Source: RAM1 sp041905405 (GTDB lineage Bacteria; Pseudomonadota; Gammaproteobacteria; Burkholderiales; Burkholderiaceae_C). From it: a stretch of DNA of 64,000 nt. Position numbers and translations under genes: made by a program. Shown here piece after piece: positions 35,501 through 42,593 of this stretch. The number at the start of each line of letters is the position of its first letter. Within the stretch, counting starts at the first letter, position 1. A model generated the notes under the pieces. The model saw only the letters and a list, made by a program, of their open reading frames with translations, was not told where the DNA came from and made no database searches. The stretch is from contig JAYRLC010000001.1 in assembly GCA_041905405.1 (NCBI GenBank), positions 225,710 to 289,709 of the forward strand, written 5' to 3'.

Positions 35501-38468
35501 GAACCATCTGCGCGGCCTGGCGGGGGACGACACCTATCACCTGGATGTGCTGGACACCTTGGACGAGCAGGACGGAGGGGGCATGGATGCCGTGTACCTG
35601 TACGGTGGCGCAGCGCAGGCCAGCATGGGTGTGCTGGACATGGATCAGCGGTGGAAACACGTGGAGAGCCTGTATCTGGATGCTGACTTCGGCGACGTCG
35701 ACGTGGTGGGGACTGCTGGGGCGGACACCATTGTCGGCAGCGGGGGGACCAACGTTATCCGCGGCATGGGCGGTGACGACCGGCTGTTCAATTATGGAGG
35801 CGAAGTGCCGGGTTACCCGCGCGTGTATCCCGTTGCCGTGGACCTGCTCGACGGTGGCGACGGCAACGACACTCTGGTCATTTCGGGCGGGCGCAGCACC
35901 GCGTTGGGCGGGGCGGGCGACGACACCATCTATCTGGACGAAACCGAGTTCGCGAGCGCCGATGGCGGAGCGGGCAATGACCTGATCCAGGCCCGGCTGA
36001 TTTACGGCCCACGCGAAAGCCTGCCGGGCGGCATCAACGTGGTGTTTGGCGCAGGCGGGGGCCAGGACACGGTGGTGTTCGTGCGCGTCCGAACGGTTGC
36101 GCCGGACGTGCATTCAACGATCTCGCTGACCGGCGAAACGGATGCCGGCGCCCTGCGGCTGGCCAAGGCAGGGGATTCGCTCGTGATCAGCCTTGCCGGC
36201 ACCGACGATGCGATGACGGTGCGCAACTTCTTTCAACCGGGCTCCACCGTCATCCGGTCCACGCTGGACACCCTGCGGCTGCCAGACGGCACGTATCTGA
36301 CCCGTGCGGCCATCGCAGCGGGGCTGGACCGCACCAGTCTGCAGGATGCGACGGCGGGCAATGATCTGCTGATCACCACCCGCACCATCCGCGCGCTTGC
36401 AGGCGGCTCCGGCGACGACTATCTGTACGGACAAGGCGGCGACGACCAGTTGTCGGGAGACGCGGGCAATGACAGGATCCATGGCGGCGACGGGCGTGAC
36501 CAGCTCGACGGCGGCGCAGGCAATGACTTGCTGACGGGCGGGCGCGGAGCGGACACCTACCGGTTCTCTGCGGGCTGGGGCCAGGACGTGGTGGATGACT
36601 TGCAGCGAACTGTCAAGGTCCTGTACGCCGGCTCGCAGCTGTACGACGACGAGACCCTCAACACCCTGCAGTTCGACGCCACCATCACCGCCGCCGACAT
36701 CGCCCTGACGCGTTCCGGCAACGACGTGCTGCTGCGCCACAAGACGACCGGCGACACCATCCGTCTGGCCGGGTACTTCGAACCCGTGGACGGCAACGGC
36801 CTGTTCCAGGTGCGGTTTGCCAATGGCGCGCTCTGGACGTCGGCCTACATCGACCAGCAGGTCAACACGGTGACTGGCACGGCGGGCAACGACGTTCTGA
36901 CGGCGCTGCCCACGGGCGGCGACGTGGTGGGGCTGGCCGGCGACGACCGGTTGACGGGGCAGGCCGAGGCAGACCGCCTGTACGGCGGCACGGGCAACGA
37001 CACCCTGTCAGGGGCCGGCGGCGACGACCTGCTGAATGGCGGCAGCGGCGCGGATGCCATGGACGGTGGCGCGGGCGACGACACCTATGTGGTGGACAAC
37101 GCGGGCGACACGGTGACCGAACTGGCCGGTGGGGGGCGCGACCGCGTGCTGGCCAGCCTGAGCTGGGTGCTGGCCGCGCAGGTGGAAGACCTGACGCTCA
37201 CCGGGTCGGCCTCCATCAATGGCACGGGCAACAACCTGGGCAACGTCATCACCGGCAATGCAGGCGCCAACGTGCTGGACGGCAAGGGCGGCGCCGACAC
37301 GATGACCGGCGGCGCGGGCAACGATACCTACTACGTGGCCCAGGCGGGCGACGTCGTGGTGGAGGCCGACGGCGGGGGCGTGGACACCGTCATGGCCGCC
37401 ATCGGCTGGACGCTGGGCGATCATGTCGAGAACCTCACGCTCACCGGCACGGCCGCCCTCAATGGCACCGGCAATGCGCTGGCCAACGTCATCACGGGCA
37501 ACGCAGCGGCCAACGTGCTGGACGGTGGCGCCGGCGCCGACACCTTGAGCGGTGGCGCGGGCGACGACACCTACCTGGTGGACGACAAGGCCGACATCGT
37601 CATGGAAGCGGCCGGCGGCGGTGCCGACACGGTGGTGGCGTCACTGAACTGGACACTGGGCGCCGAGCTCGAAAACCTGACCCTGTCGGGCACGGCCAAC
37701 CTCAAGGCCACGGGCAATGCGCTGGCCAACGTACTGCGCGGCAACGCAGGCAACAACACGCTGAATGGCAAGGCCGGCGCCGACGTGATGATCGGCGGCG
37801 CGGGCAATGACACTTATGTGGTGGACAACGCCGCCGACGTGGTGACCGAGCTGGCCGGCGGCGGGGTGGACCTGGTGCGGGCGTCAGTGAGCTGGGTGCT
37901 GGGCGCCGAGGTCGAGAACCTGACCCTGACGGGGACGGCCGCCATCAACGGCACCGGCAACGCGCTGGGCAACGTCATCACGGGCAATGCGGGGGTCAAC
38001 ACCCTGACGGGCGGCGCGGGCGCCGACACGCTGGACGGCCGGGGCGGCGCCGACGTGCTCAAGGGCGGCGCCGGCAACGACACCTACCTGATGGGCCGCG
38101 GCTGGGGTGCCGACTGCATCCTGGAAAACGACGCATCGGCGGGCAACCACGACGTGCTGCGCCTGCCCATGGATGTGTCGGCATCGCAGCTGTGGTTCCG
38201 CAAGCTGGGCAATGACCTGGAGATCAGCATCATCGGGACGGCGGACAGCATGACCGTGCAGGACTGGTTCGTGGGCCGGCCCCGCCAGCTGGAGGAGATT
38301 CAGGCCGGGGACGGCCGCACGCTGGCCTATGGCAAGGTGCAGGCGCTGGTGGACGCCATGCAGGGCATGGCCATGCCGGTGGCGGGGCAGACGGATTTGT
38401 CCGCGAACCAGGTCGTCAAGCTCAGTGGGGTGATGGCTTCTACCTGGGAGTGGCCGATCCCCGGTTAA
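29538..38468 (+). CDS. Giant lipase-RTX protein (class 3 lipase domain plus hemolysin-type repeats)
   Basis: This 2976-aa protein starts at ATG 29538, in an ATGA overlap. Residues 1-230 form an alpha/beta-hydrolase of the lipase class 3 type, with AYRGTDG near residue 61 and nucleophile S120 in TGHSLGGG. RTX nonapeptides begin near residue 410, then a Calx-beta-like domain (about 575-690), dense RTX blocks (about 765-1145), two putative-Ig (He_PIG/CADG) domains around 1370-1565 (LPDWLTFDANTGKLSGTP and LPGWLAFDPASRTFSGTP), and further repeats. Near the end, 81-residue units repeat exactly in phase. The C-terminus (GVMASTWEWPIPG) matches the small RTX protein downstream and probably carries the type I secretion signal. 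The expected fate is Ca-dependent folding outside the cell. Confidence 0.88.
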   Translation: MIDMKIAALFSLRVYDDGVVNQENLPTNPPSWEKLANPLPTTDGFAYGVFRNTATNEVVIAYRGTDGAAGMMGWDGGNNIGLYAGFAASQAKQAAAVYANVLQAYGADAAGSNISFTGHSLGGGLASIMSIWFNRPATVFDPAPFQSTAESGFTVNSVIASLGAFVPSAIRDYIPAEHFANREANVQSYYAVGEFLQVGRTVANTVYAANTPIQFGNADVGAFAMHSQALLTAGLLSDAFRQATVTVQSSLPLVMSDKLYSQETQGLQTRNFLIDLIRSEQQTPGNSKLSHFAADLNKLGGNLAGLNAKAQDALIAQGIEWYYSNTGYGGQEFLNQTGKLFQYTTAKGAGFAGALDKAATYVKLWFEPIANAHGAYGVETTYQQWNVNTGTAAVTAQAVDASKSQIFIGGPGADTFTGGSQADVMLADDGADVLNGAGGDDKLYGGQGTDTYQFTSTWGKDTVQDSDGQGTLQIDDKALTGTFEGAGTRGGYAFDMGGGVYAGLYIQQTATGHKATIVKGTDTANTITINNFNLEQAKAGGYLGIKLDTTPKVAVQQGGGANVFKTLGFNPGSLNGSSTVAEGTGKTFTVYLNLAAKAGETITLALGALGDKFKAILGDTTVDANGAVITLAEGQTQVSFALVQEGELDADGVSSLSVSYSGNGQSATSNTWQINLRDSGEAEGTFNGDYVVQAEKNTGLPIKRYNTAGQEVTVVDTDKLYYVIDGQGNLKAGSNQPTQRPIYNEQGEVIGMETVPSNDPIVTDNTLYGTGGNDKINGLTGNDLLGGMAGNDVIDGGAGDDMIGGGAGDDVIRGGDGSDYISSSADVRAANQQLGPDDQWVNWGLPGGKALQSGGAMWGTYPGEEGNEVVWGGMALTQTDSQSDTIDAGAGDDWVIASWGHDRLKGGDGKDQLDGLAGDDVLEGEAGDDVISGDGLLKSGYLNSVSGASHGSDFLDGGAGNDQLNGGGRGDNLFGGAGNDNLFGDSGSASDSPYFLALEFHGDDYLDGEDGDDYLEGDGGNDVLYGGDGADNLWGDMSGDRLKDAAATDPVAFGNDYLDGEAGNDSLTGGGGSDVLFGGAGDDYLDGDEAQDKVALEFQVADYLDGEAGNDSLYGRGGDDTLYGGDGDDYLDGGLGADYMEGGAGSDTYVIDNEGDVVVESADPGGPAPMAASFAMAQGDGLPMTAGADVDAIRSHISYTLGAGFEVLELAGAAAINGTGNAADNTVRGNVGSNVLAGGQGRDWLSGGAGDDVYVFNRGDGADTVSNTDVLRDTADPLVRQAVDTIRFGDGIGVADLQVRRQGDNLLLKLKGTDEYVFVANHYGAAVQNSNETRVYDHKIDRIEFADGTAWDQARIELEADRAANNRAPVFNAAIATAQTRAEAAFSWTVPAGIATDPDPWDSVTYDVKRVDGSPLPDWLTFDANTGKLSGTPSRADMGDLQLVLWATDSYGSAAGRGFWVRVAAPSLAPVVAEQLTDQSARAGELFAWSIPAGAFTDADAGDILTYSATLADGGALPGWLAFDPASRTFSGTPPDASLLAVRVLATDPYGLVAQDVFELQVRLVLPIDATGTEDSDVLQGDKLSDVLRGMGGDDDLYGHGGADVLEGGAGNDRLYGGLGDDTFVFGRHSNSDVVRDRLGSDVILLDAGIAPQDVVLLRTGEHEAGGLYLQNDALVLSIAHTGAQLWMYDFFEGDTAQGVQQVRFADGTVWSRTDMVERAGSSVTGVANHVTGSAADDTFTVDNSYDRITEAPGGGVDTVFSSVSYTLPENLEILYLGPLALNATGSKGDNVLYGNGLDNWLEGHGGNDEYHGGMGDDRYTDTVASASQRGGVIVEEEEGGYDTLYSNHATVVLGDNVEALVVADAVFSSNWTAEGPYWSYQYTGNDEDNVIDVRYGDRDYSEHIRIDGGAGADVMLGGSAVNTFVVDDAGDTIQQDTLFYAYGNVEASISYVLPDDIADLTLTGQDAIEGTGNWWHNVLSGQLNPAANHLRGLAGDDTYHLDVLDTLDEQDGGGMDAVYLYGGAAQASMGVLDMDQRWKHVESLYLDADFGDVDVVGTAGADTIVGSGGTNVIRGMGGDDRLFNYGGEVPGYPRVYPVAVDLLDGGDGNDTLVISGGRSTALGGAGDDTIYLDETEFASADGGAGNDLIQARLIYGPRESLPGGINVVFGAGGGQDTVVFVRVRTVAPDVHSTISLTGETDAGALRLAKAGDSLVISLAGTDDAMTVRNFFQPGSTVIRSTLDTLRLPDGTYLTRAAIAAGLDRTSLQDATAGNDLLITTRTIRALAGGSGDDYLYGQGGDDQLSGDAGNDRIHGGDGRDQLDGGAGNDLLTGGRGADTYRFSAGWGQDVVDDLQRTVKVLYAGSQLYDDETLNTLQFDATITAADIALTRSGNDVLLRHKTTGDTIRLAGYFEPVDGNGLFQVRFANGALWTSAYIDQQVNTVTGTAGNDVLTALPTGGDVVGLAGDDRLTGQAEADRLYGGTGNDTLSGAGGDDLLNGGSGADAMDGGAGDDTYVVDNAGDTVTELAGGGRDRVLASLSWVLAAQVEDLTLTGSASINGTGNNLGNVITGNAGANVLDGKGGADTMTGGAGNDTYYVAQAGDVVVEADGGGVDTVMAAIGWTLGDHVENLTLTGTAALNGTGNALANVITGNAAANVLDGGAGADTLSGGAGDDTYLVDDKADIVMEAAGGGADTVVASLNWTLGAELENLTLSGTANLKATGNALANVLRGNAGNNTLNGKAGADVMIGGAGNDTYVVDNAADVVTELAGGGVDLVRASVSWVLGAEVENLTLTGTAAINGTGNALGNVITGNAGVNTLTGGAGADTLDGRGGADVLKGGAGNDTYLMGRGWGADCILENDASAGNHDVLRLPMDVSASQLWFRKLGNDLEISIIGTADSMTVQDWFVGRPRQLEEIQAGDGRTLAYGKVQALVDAMQGMAMPVAGQTDLSANQVVKLSGVMASTWEWPIPG
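29787..30214 (+). repeat. 428-bp exact repeat, copy 2 (lipase core, likely source)
   Basis: Identical to 28407-28834. In this copy the segment is continuous with the N-terminal AYRGTD strand and the downstream lipase sequence, so it is the parental context. Confidence 0.95.
31332..31795 (+). repeat. 464-bp exact repeat, copy 2
   Basis: Identical to 27282-27745. Just downstream this copy carries additional RTX nonapeptide units (about 31920-31980) absent from copy 1. Confidence 0.95.
37080..38079 (+). repeat. Tandem 243-bp (81-aa) super-repeats in the lipase-RTX C-terminal region
   Basis: The conserved GNDTY-type codons start at 37080, 37323, 37566, 37809 and 38079. Three steps are exactly 243 bp and the last is 270 bp (243 plus one 27-bp nonapeptide unit). 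Each unit combines an RTX turn, a VVDNAGDVVTELAGGGVD segment, a SWVLGAEVENLTLTG strand and a GTGNALGNVITGNAG stretch. Confidence 0.9.
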
Positions 38469-38510
38469 GGCGGGTAATAGATATAAAAGGATTCATTAAT
38501 TTGTTAGTAC

Positions 38511-38538
38511 TTGTAAAAAATAGTACTTTAAATATAAT
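38511..38538 (+). promoter_or_regulatory. Candidate sigma70 promoter for the small RTX gene
   Basis: TTGTAA (38511-38516), a 16-bp spacer and TATAAT (38533-38538) lie in a strikingly AT-rich 141-bp gap after the lipase-RTX stop, about 70 bp before the next ATG. Two AGTACT hexamers flank the -35 region. The small RTX gene may therefore be transcribed separately. Confidence 0.55.
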
Positions 38539-38609
38539 TCAAGCCGCTGCGACAGGCGGTTCATGCGAAGGACCTCCTGGGTACAAATTCAACAGTCCGA
38601 GGAGCTTCC

Positions 38610-40067
38610 ATGAGCGAACCCGCAAACCCGATCATCAATGGCACGGACGGCGACGACACCCTGAAGGCCCCGCCCGAGGGGGGCGATCTTTACGGCCTGG
38701 AGGGCAATGACACGCTCACCGGGTCGCCGGTTGCCGACAACCTGTATGGCGGCGCGGGCATCGACACGCTCCATGGCGGCGGCGGCTCTGACATGCTCAG
38801 CGGCGGCGCCAACGACGACCTGCTGTACGGTGGCGGCGGCGCCGACCAACTGCTCGGCGGCAGCGGCAACGACGTGCTGGACGGCGGCGCCGGTGCAGAC
38901 GTCATGACCGGCGGCGCCGGCAACGACACGTTCTATGTCGACAACGCGGGCGACGACACGCTGGAGTCTGCCGACGTGGGCATCGACACCGTCGTGGCCG
39001 TGATCGACTGGTCGCTGGCCGACAACATCGAGAACCTCACCCTGGCCGGCGCTGCCGCGCTTGACGGTACGGGCAACGCGCTGGCCAACACCATCACGGG
39101 CAACGCGGCGGCCAACGTGCTGGACGGCGGCGCGGGCGCCGACATACTGATCGGTGGCGCGGGCGACGACACCTACTACGTGGACAACGCGGGCGACGAA
39201 GTGACCGAGCTGGCCGACGGGGGCGTGGACACCGTGGTGGCATCGGTGCACTGGATCCTGGATGCCGAGGTCGAGAACCTGGTTCTCACCGGTTCCCGCA
39301 ACCTGCGCGGCACGGGCAACGCGCTGGACAACACCCTTCACGGCAACGCGGGCCGCAACATTCTTAACGGCAACGCAGGGATGGACACGATGGTGGGCGG
39401 TGCAGGCGACGATATCTATGTGGTTGACAACGCCGGCGACGTGGTGGTCGAACTGCCCGGTCAGGGGCTGGACGAAGTCAGGTCGGCGGTCACCTGGGTG
39501 CTGGGCGATAACGTCGAAGACCTGACCCTGCTGGGCACGGCCGACATCAACGGCACGGGCAATGGCGTGGGCAACGAGCTGGTCGGCAACGACGGCGCCA
39601 ACGTTCTGACGGGCGGCGCAGGCCCGGACCTGCTGGACGGCGGCGCCGGCAATGACCTGCTGAACGGCGGTCAGGGCAACGATACCTTCCGCCTGATGCG
39701 CGGCGGCGGCGCCGACGTGCTGATGGACTACGGACCCGGGGTCACTAACCGCGACGTGCTGTGGTTCGGCTCTGATGTGACAGCCAGCCAGCTGTGGTTC
39801 CGCAAGATCGGCGACGACCTGGAGGTGCGCATCATCGGCACTGGCGACCGCATGACCATCCAGGACTGGTACGTTGGCCAGGAATACCGCGTGGAGCTTT
39901 TCATCGCAGCGGGCCAGGAGCTGGCCGACGACAGCGTGCAGGCGCTGGCCAACGCCATGGCCCCTCTGACCATGCCTGCCATGGGGCAGACCGAGTTGAC
40001 GCCAGCTTACGCCGCGCAGTTGCAGGGCGTGATGGCCTCAACCTGGTACTGGCCCATTCCGGGCTGA
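38610..40067 (+). CDS. Small RTX protein consisting of C-terminal repeat module only
   Basis: This 485-aa protein has GAGGAG before ATG 38610. It begins directly with RTX nonapeptides (TDGDDTLKA, YGLEGNDTL) and has no recognisable enzymatic domain. Conserved repeat starts at 38925, 39168, 39411 and 39681 give spacings 243, 243 and 270, the same pattern as the end of the lipase-RTX protein. The last 130 residues (SQLWFRKIGDDLEVRIIGTGDRMTIQDW through GVMASTWYWPIPG) align closely with that protein's C-terminus. It could be a secreted Ca-binding protein, a reservoir for C-terminal modules or a relic of a truncated effector. It converges on the Bug gene with 2 bp between stops. Confidence 0.85.
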   Translation: MSEPANPIINGTDGDDTLKAPPEGGDLYGLEGNDTLTGSPVADNLYGGAGIDTLHGGGGSDMLSGGANDDLLYGGGGADQLLGGSGNDVLDGGAGADVMTGGAGNDTFYVDNAGDDTLESADVGIDTVVAVIDWSLADNIENLTLAGAAALDGTGNALANTITGNAAANVLDGGAGADILIGGAGDDTYYVDNAGDEVTELADGGVDTVVASVHWILDAEVENLVLTGSRNLRGTGNALDNTLHGNAGRNILNGNAGMDTMVGGAGDDIYVVDNAGDVVVELPGQGLDEVRSAVTWVLGDNVEDLTLLGTADINGTGNGVGNELVGNDGANVLTGGAGPDLLDGGAGNDLLNGGQGNDTFRLMRGGGADVLMDYGPGVTNRDVLWFGSDVTASQLWFRKIGDDLEVRIIGTGDRMTIQDWYVGQEYRVELFIAAGQELADDSVQALANAMAPLTMPAMGQTELTPAYAAQLQGVMASTWYWPIPG

Positions 40068-40069
40068 CA

Positions 40070-41050
40070 TCAGTCCAGCTTCATGCCTGACCGCGCCACC
40101 ACGGCGCGGTAGCGGGCGATCTCCTGGTCCATGACCTCGCGCAGCGCCGCAGGGCCGAGCAATGCTGGTTCCATGGCCTGCTGGGCGAGCTTGGCGCGCA
40201 CGTCGGGCTCCGCCAGCACGGCGGTCAGGGCACGCAGCAGCGTGTCGCGCACGGTCGTGGGCAGGCCTGCCGGGCCGGCCAGGGCGTACCACGCGTCCAG
40301 CAAGGCGGCCGACAGGCCCAGCTCGCCATACGACGGCACGCCGGGCAGCAGCGTGGACCGCTTGTCGCTGACCACGGCCAGCGCGCGCAGCTTGCCGGCC
40401 TGCAGGTGCGGCCGTGCGGCGGCCAGCGTGTCCACCCCCACCGACACGTCACCGCGGATGACGCCGATGGCGCCTTCTGCGCTGCCCTTGTACGGCACGG
40501 GCAGCAGCTTGACGCCGGTAGCCTGTGCCAGCAGTTCGCCGGCAAGATGCGGCGCAGACCCGGCGCCAAAGGTGGAATAGCTCAGCTTGCCCGGCGCGGC
40601 CGTGGCGGCTGCGGTGAAGTCCTTCAGGCTGCGAAGCGGTCCGTCGGCGGCCGTTACCAGCACCAGCGGCGCGCGCGTGACCATGGCCACCGGCGTGAGC
40701 TGCTTGAACGGGTCGTAGCTCAGCCGGGTGCGCACCGCCGGGTTGACGGTGTAGCTGCTGGAGCCCGAGAACAGCAGCGTGTAGCCGTCGGCATCGGCCG
40801 CGCTGACCGCGACCACGCCGATGGCCGTGGAGGCGCCGGGCTTGTTGTCGATGATCACGGGCTGGCCCAGCCGCGGCGCCAGACGCTCGGCCACGATGCG
40901 CGCGGCGATGTCGGTGCCGCCGCCCGGCGGGAACGGCACCACCAGCTTGATGGGGCGAGCCGGCCAGGCCTGGGCCAGCGTCGGCAGGGGCAGTGCGGCC
41001 AGGCCGGAGGAAAGGGCGGCAAGCGCGATGTGGCGCCGGTTCATGTGCAT
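40070..41050 (-). CDS. Bug/TctC-type substrate-binding protein
   Basis: This 326-aa periplasmic receptor starts at ATG 41050, with GGAG eight bases upstream; ATG 41044 is an in-frame alternative. The signal peptide is HIALAALSSGLAALPLPTLAQA. Family motifs are KLVVPFPPGGGTDIAARIVAE, IDNKPGASTAIGVVAVSAADADGYTLL and YSTFGAGSAPHLAGELL. It lies 36 bp downstream of the M20 peptidase gene on the same strand, so the two are probably co-transcribed under the divergent LysR regulator. The ligand may be a peptide-derived or N-acylated compound matching the peptidase; this is inference. Confidence 0.92.
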   Translation of the reverse strand: MHMNRRHIALAALSSGLAALPLPTLAQAWPARPIKLVVPFPPGGGTDIAARIVAERLAPRLGQPVIIDNKPGASTAIGVVAVSAADADGYTLLFSGSSSYTVNPAVRTRLSYDPFKQLTPVAMVTRAPLVLVTAADGPLRSLKDFTAAATAAPGKLSYSTFGAGSAPHLAGELLAQATGVKLLPVPYKGSAEGAIGVIRGDVSVGVDTLAAARPHLQAGKLRALAVVSDKRSTLLPGVPSYGELGLSAALLDAWYALAGPAGLPTTVRDTLLRALTAVLAEPDVRAKLAQQAMEPALLGPAALREVMDQEIARYRAVVARSGMKLD

Positions 41051-41086
41051 GGGCAAAGCTCCGAGAGGTTGAAAGGGGAAAGTCGG

Positions 41087-42514
41087 TCAGCGCTGCACGG
41101 GCCAGGGGGCGCCGGGCTCGCCCAGGTCCCAGTACAGGCCGCCCATCAGCTGAAGGCCTTCGCGTGCGACGCTGGCCAGCAGATGTTCGTCGGGGGCGTG
41201 CTGCGCGCAGGCGGGGTAGGAATGCGGCACCCACAGCGTGGGCATGCCCAGCAGCTCGCTGAACACATCGTTGGGCAGTGAGCCGGCCAGGTTGGGCAGG
41301 ATGGCCGGCGGCGCGCCGGTGGTGGCCTGCATGGAGGTGCTGGCCCAGGCCACCCAGGGGTTGTCCAGGTTGAGCCGCGTGGCGGCGGCGGCCATGGTGA
41401 CGTCCACTTCGACCTGCGGGAAGCCCGCCGCGTCCAGATGGCGGCGCAGGATGGCCGCGGCGTCCTGCCAGGGCGTGCCCACCACGAAGCGAAGCTGGCA
41501 ATGCGCCACGGCCGATGGGGGGATGGCGTTGACCGGCCGCTGCGGGGCGCCCGACTCCATGGCCAGAACTTCCAGCGTGTTCCAGCCGACCAGCCGTTCG
41601 ATCGGCGACAGGCCCGGCTCGCCCCACGTTTCGTCCACGGCGGGGTCGCCGGGCGCGCCGCCCACCGGCAGCCCGCGCAACGCGGTGCGCACCGCCGCGG
41701 GTATGGCGGCGGGCCGCAGGGCCGGCACGAGCAGCCGCCCGCGCGCATCCACCAGCGTGGCCAGCGCATGCGCCAGCACCAGGGCCGGATTGGCCAGCAC
41801 CCCGCCCCAGTTGCCCGAGTGGCAGGCGCGTTCGCGCGCCCGCACGCGCAGGCTGAAGTTCACCCCGCCGCGCGAGCCCAGAAACAGCGTGGGGCGCGAG
41901 GCCGACACGCGCGGTCCGTCGCAAGCGATCAGCAGGTCCGCGCGCAGCAGGTCCCGGTGCCGCTCGCAGAATGCGTGCAGGCCCGGCGAGCCGGCTTCCT
42001 CGCCCATCTCCAGCAGGACCGTAACGTTGTAGCCCAGGCGGCCGCCGCGGGCGGCGATCGTCTCGCGCAGCGCGGCCAGGTTGACCGTATGCTGGCCCTT
42101 GTTGTCGGCCGTGCCGCGGCCGTACCAGCGGTCGCCCTCGACCTGCAGGGTCCAGGGCGACAGGCCCTCCCGCCAGCGGCCTTCCTGCCCGTTGACCACG
42201 TCGCCGTGGCCGTAGGTGAGCACGGTGGGCAGCGCCGGGTCCTCGATCCGCCGCGCCACCAGCAGCGCCGCGCCGCGGGGATCCGGGTTGGGCAGCACCT
42301 GGGGCTCGAAACCCAGCGCCCGCAGCGCCGGCGCGATCTCGCTTTCCAGATAGGCGTCCAGCGCCGGATTGGGGCGGCCGCTGTCGCTGTCCGTGCGGCA
42401 CGCGATGCGGCGCGCCAGCTCGTCGCGGAAACCGCCGCCGTCGAAGTGGCTGGCCAGGCGGGCCAGCAGCTCGGCACGCGCCGGATCGTGGGGGGACGTC
42501 ATGTCGGTGTGCAT
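41087..42514 (-). CDS. M20-family metallopeptidase (dipeptidase/carboxypeptidase type)
   Basis: From ATG 42514 (MHTDMTSP) this is a 475-aa zinc hydrolase. Metal and catalytic motifs are visible in order: TYGHGDVVNG (His, Asp), GRGTADNKGQ (bridging Asp), LLEMGEEAGSPG (catalytic Glu pair), IACDGPR and, near the C-terminus, HAPDEHLL with the last metal histidine. A dimerisation-type insert lies between. Family members cut dipeptides, N-acyl amino acids or carbamoyl compounds. The start is uncertain: a GTG at 42538 lies upstream, ATG 42502 downstream, and no strong ribosome site marks any of them. The LysR gene is divergent. Confidence 0.87.
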   Translation of the reverse strand: MHTDMTSPHDPARAELLARLASHFDGGGFRDELARRIACRTDSDSGRPNPALDAYLESEIAPALRALGFEPQVLPNPDPRGAALLVARRIEDPALPTVLTYGHGDVVNGQEGRWREGLSPWTLQVEGDRWYGRGTADNKGQHTVNLAALRETIAARGGRLGYNVTVLLEMGEEAGSPGLHAFCERHRDLLRADLLIACDGPRVSASRPTLFLGSRGGVNFSLRVRARERACHSGNWGGVLANPALVLAHALATLVDARGRLLVPALRPAAIPAAVRTALRGLPVGGAPGDPAVDETWGEPGLSPIERLVGWNTLEVLAMESGAPQRPVNAIPPSAVAHCQLRFVVGTPWQDAAAILRRHLDAAGFPQVEVDVTMAAAATRLNLDNPWVAWASTSMQATTGAPPAILPNLAGSLPNDVFSELLGMPTLWVPHSYPACAQHAPDEHLLASVAREGLQLMGGLYWDLGEPGAPWPVQR

Positions 42515-42566
42515 TGCAAAAAATTCTATGAATGACACACTGCTTTCACAATATTAGAATTTGCAA
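42515..42566. promoter_or_regulatory. Candidate LysR-regulator operator between the peptidase and lysR genes
   Basis: TTGCAAAAAATTCTA (42515-42529) and TAGAATTTGCAA (42555-42566) form an imperfect inverted pair in the divergent gap, differing by three extra A residues in one arm. The position fits binding by the divergently transcribed LysR protein. Confidence 0.5.
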
Positions 42567-42593
42567 GCCACGCTTGCCTTTTCGGCAAACGCC

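Noticed and set aside
32400..38100. Regularly spaced short repeats that superficially suggest a CRISPR or VNTR array
   Set aside because: The 27-bp and 243-bp periods are codon-phased RTX nonapeptides and 81-residue units within one open frame; there are no unique spacers and no cas genes.
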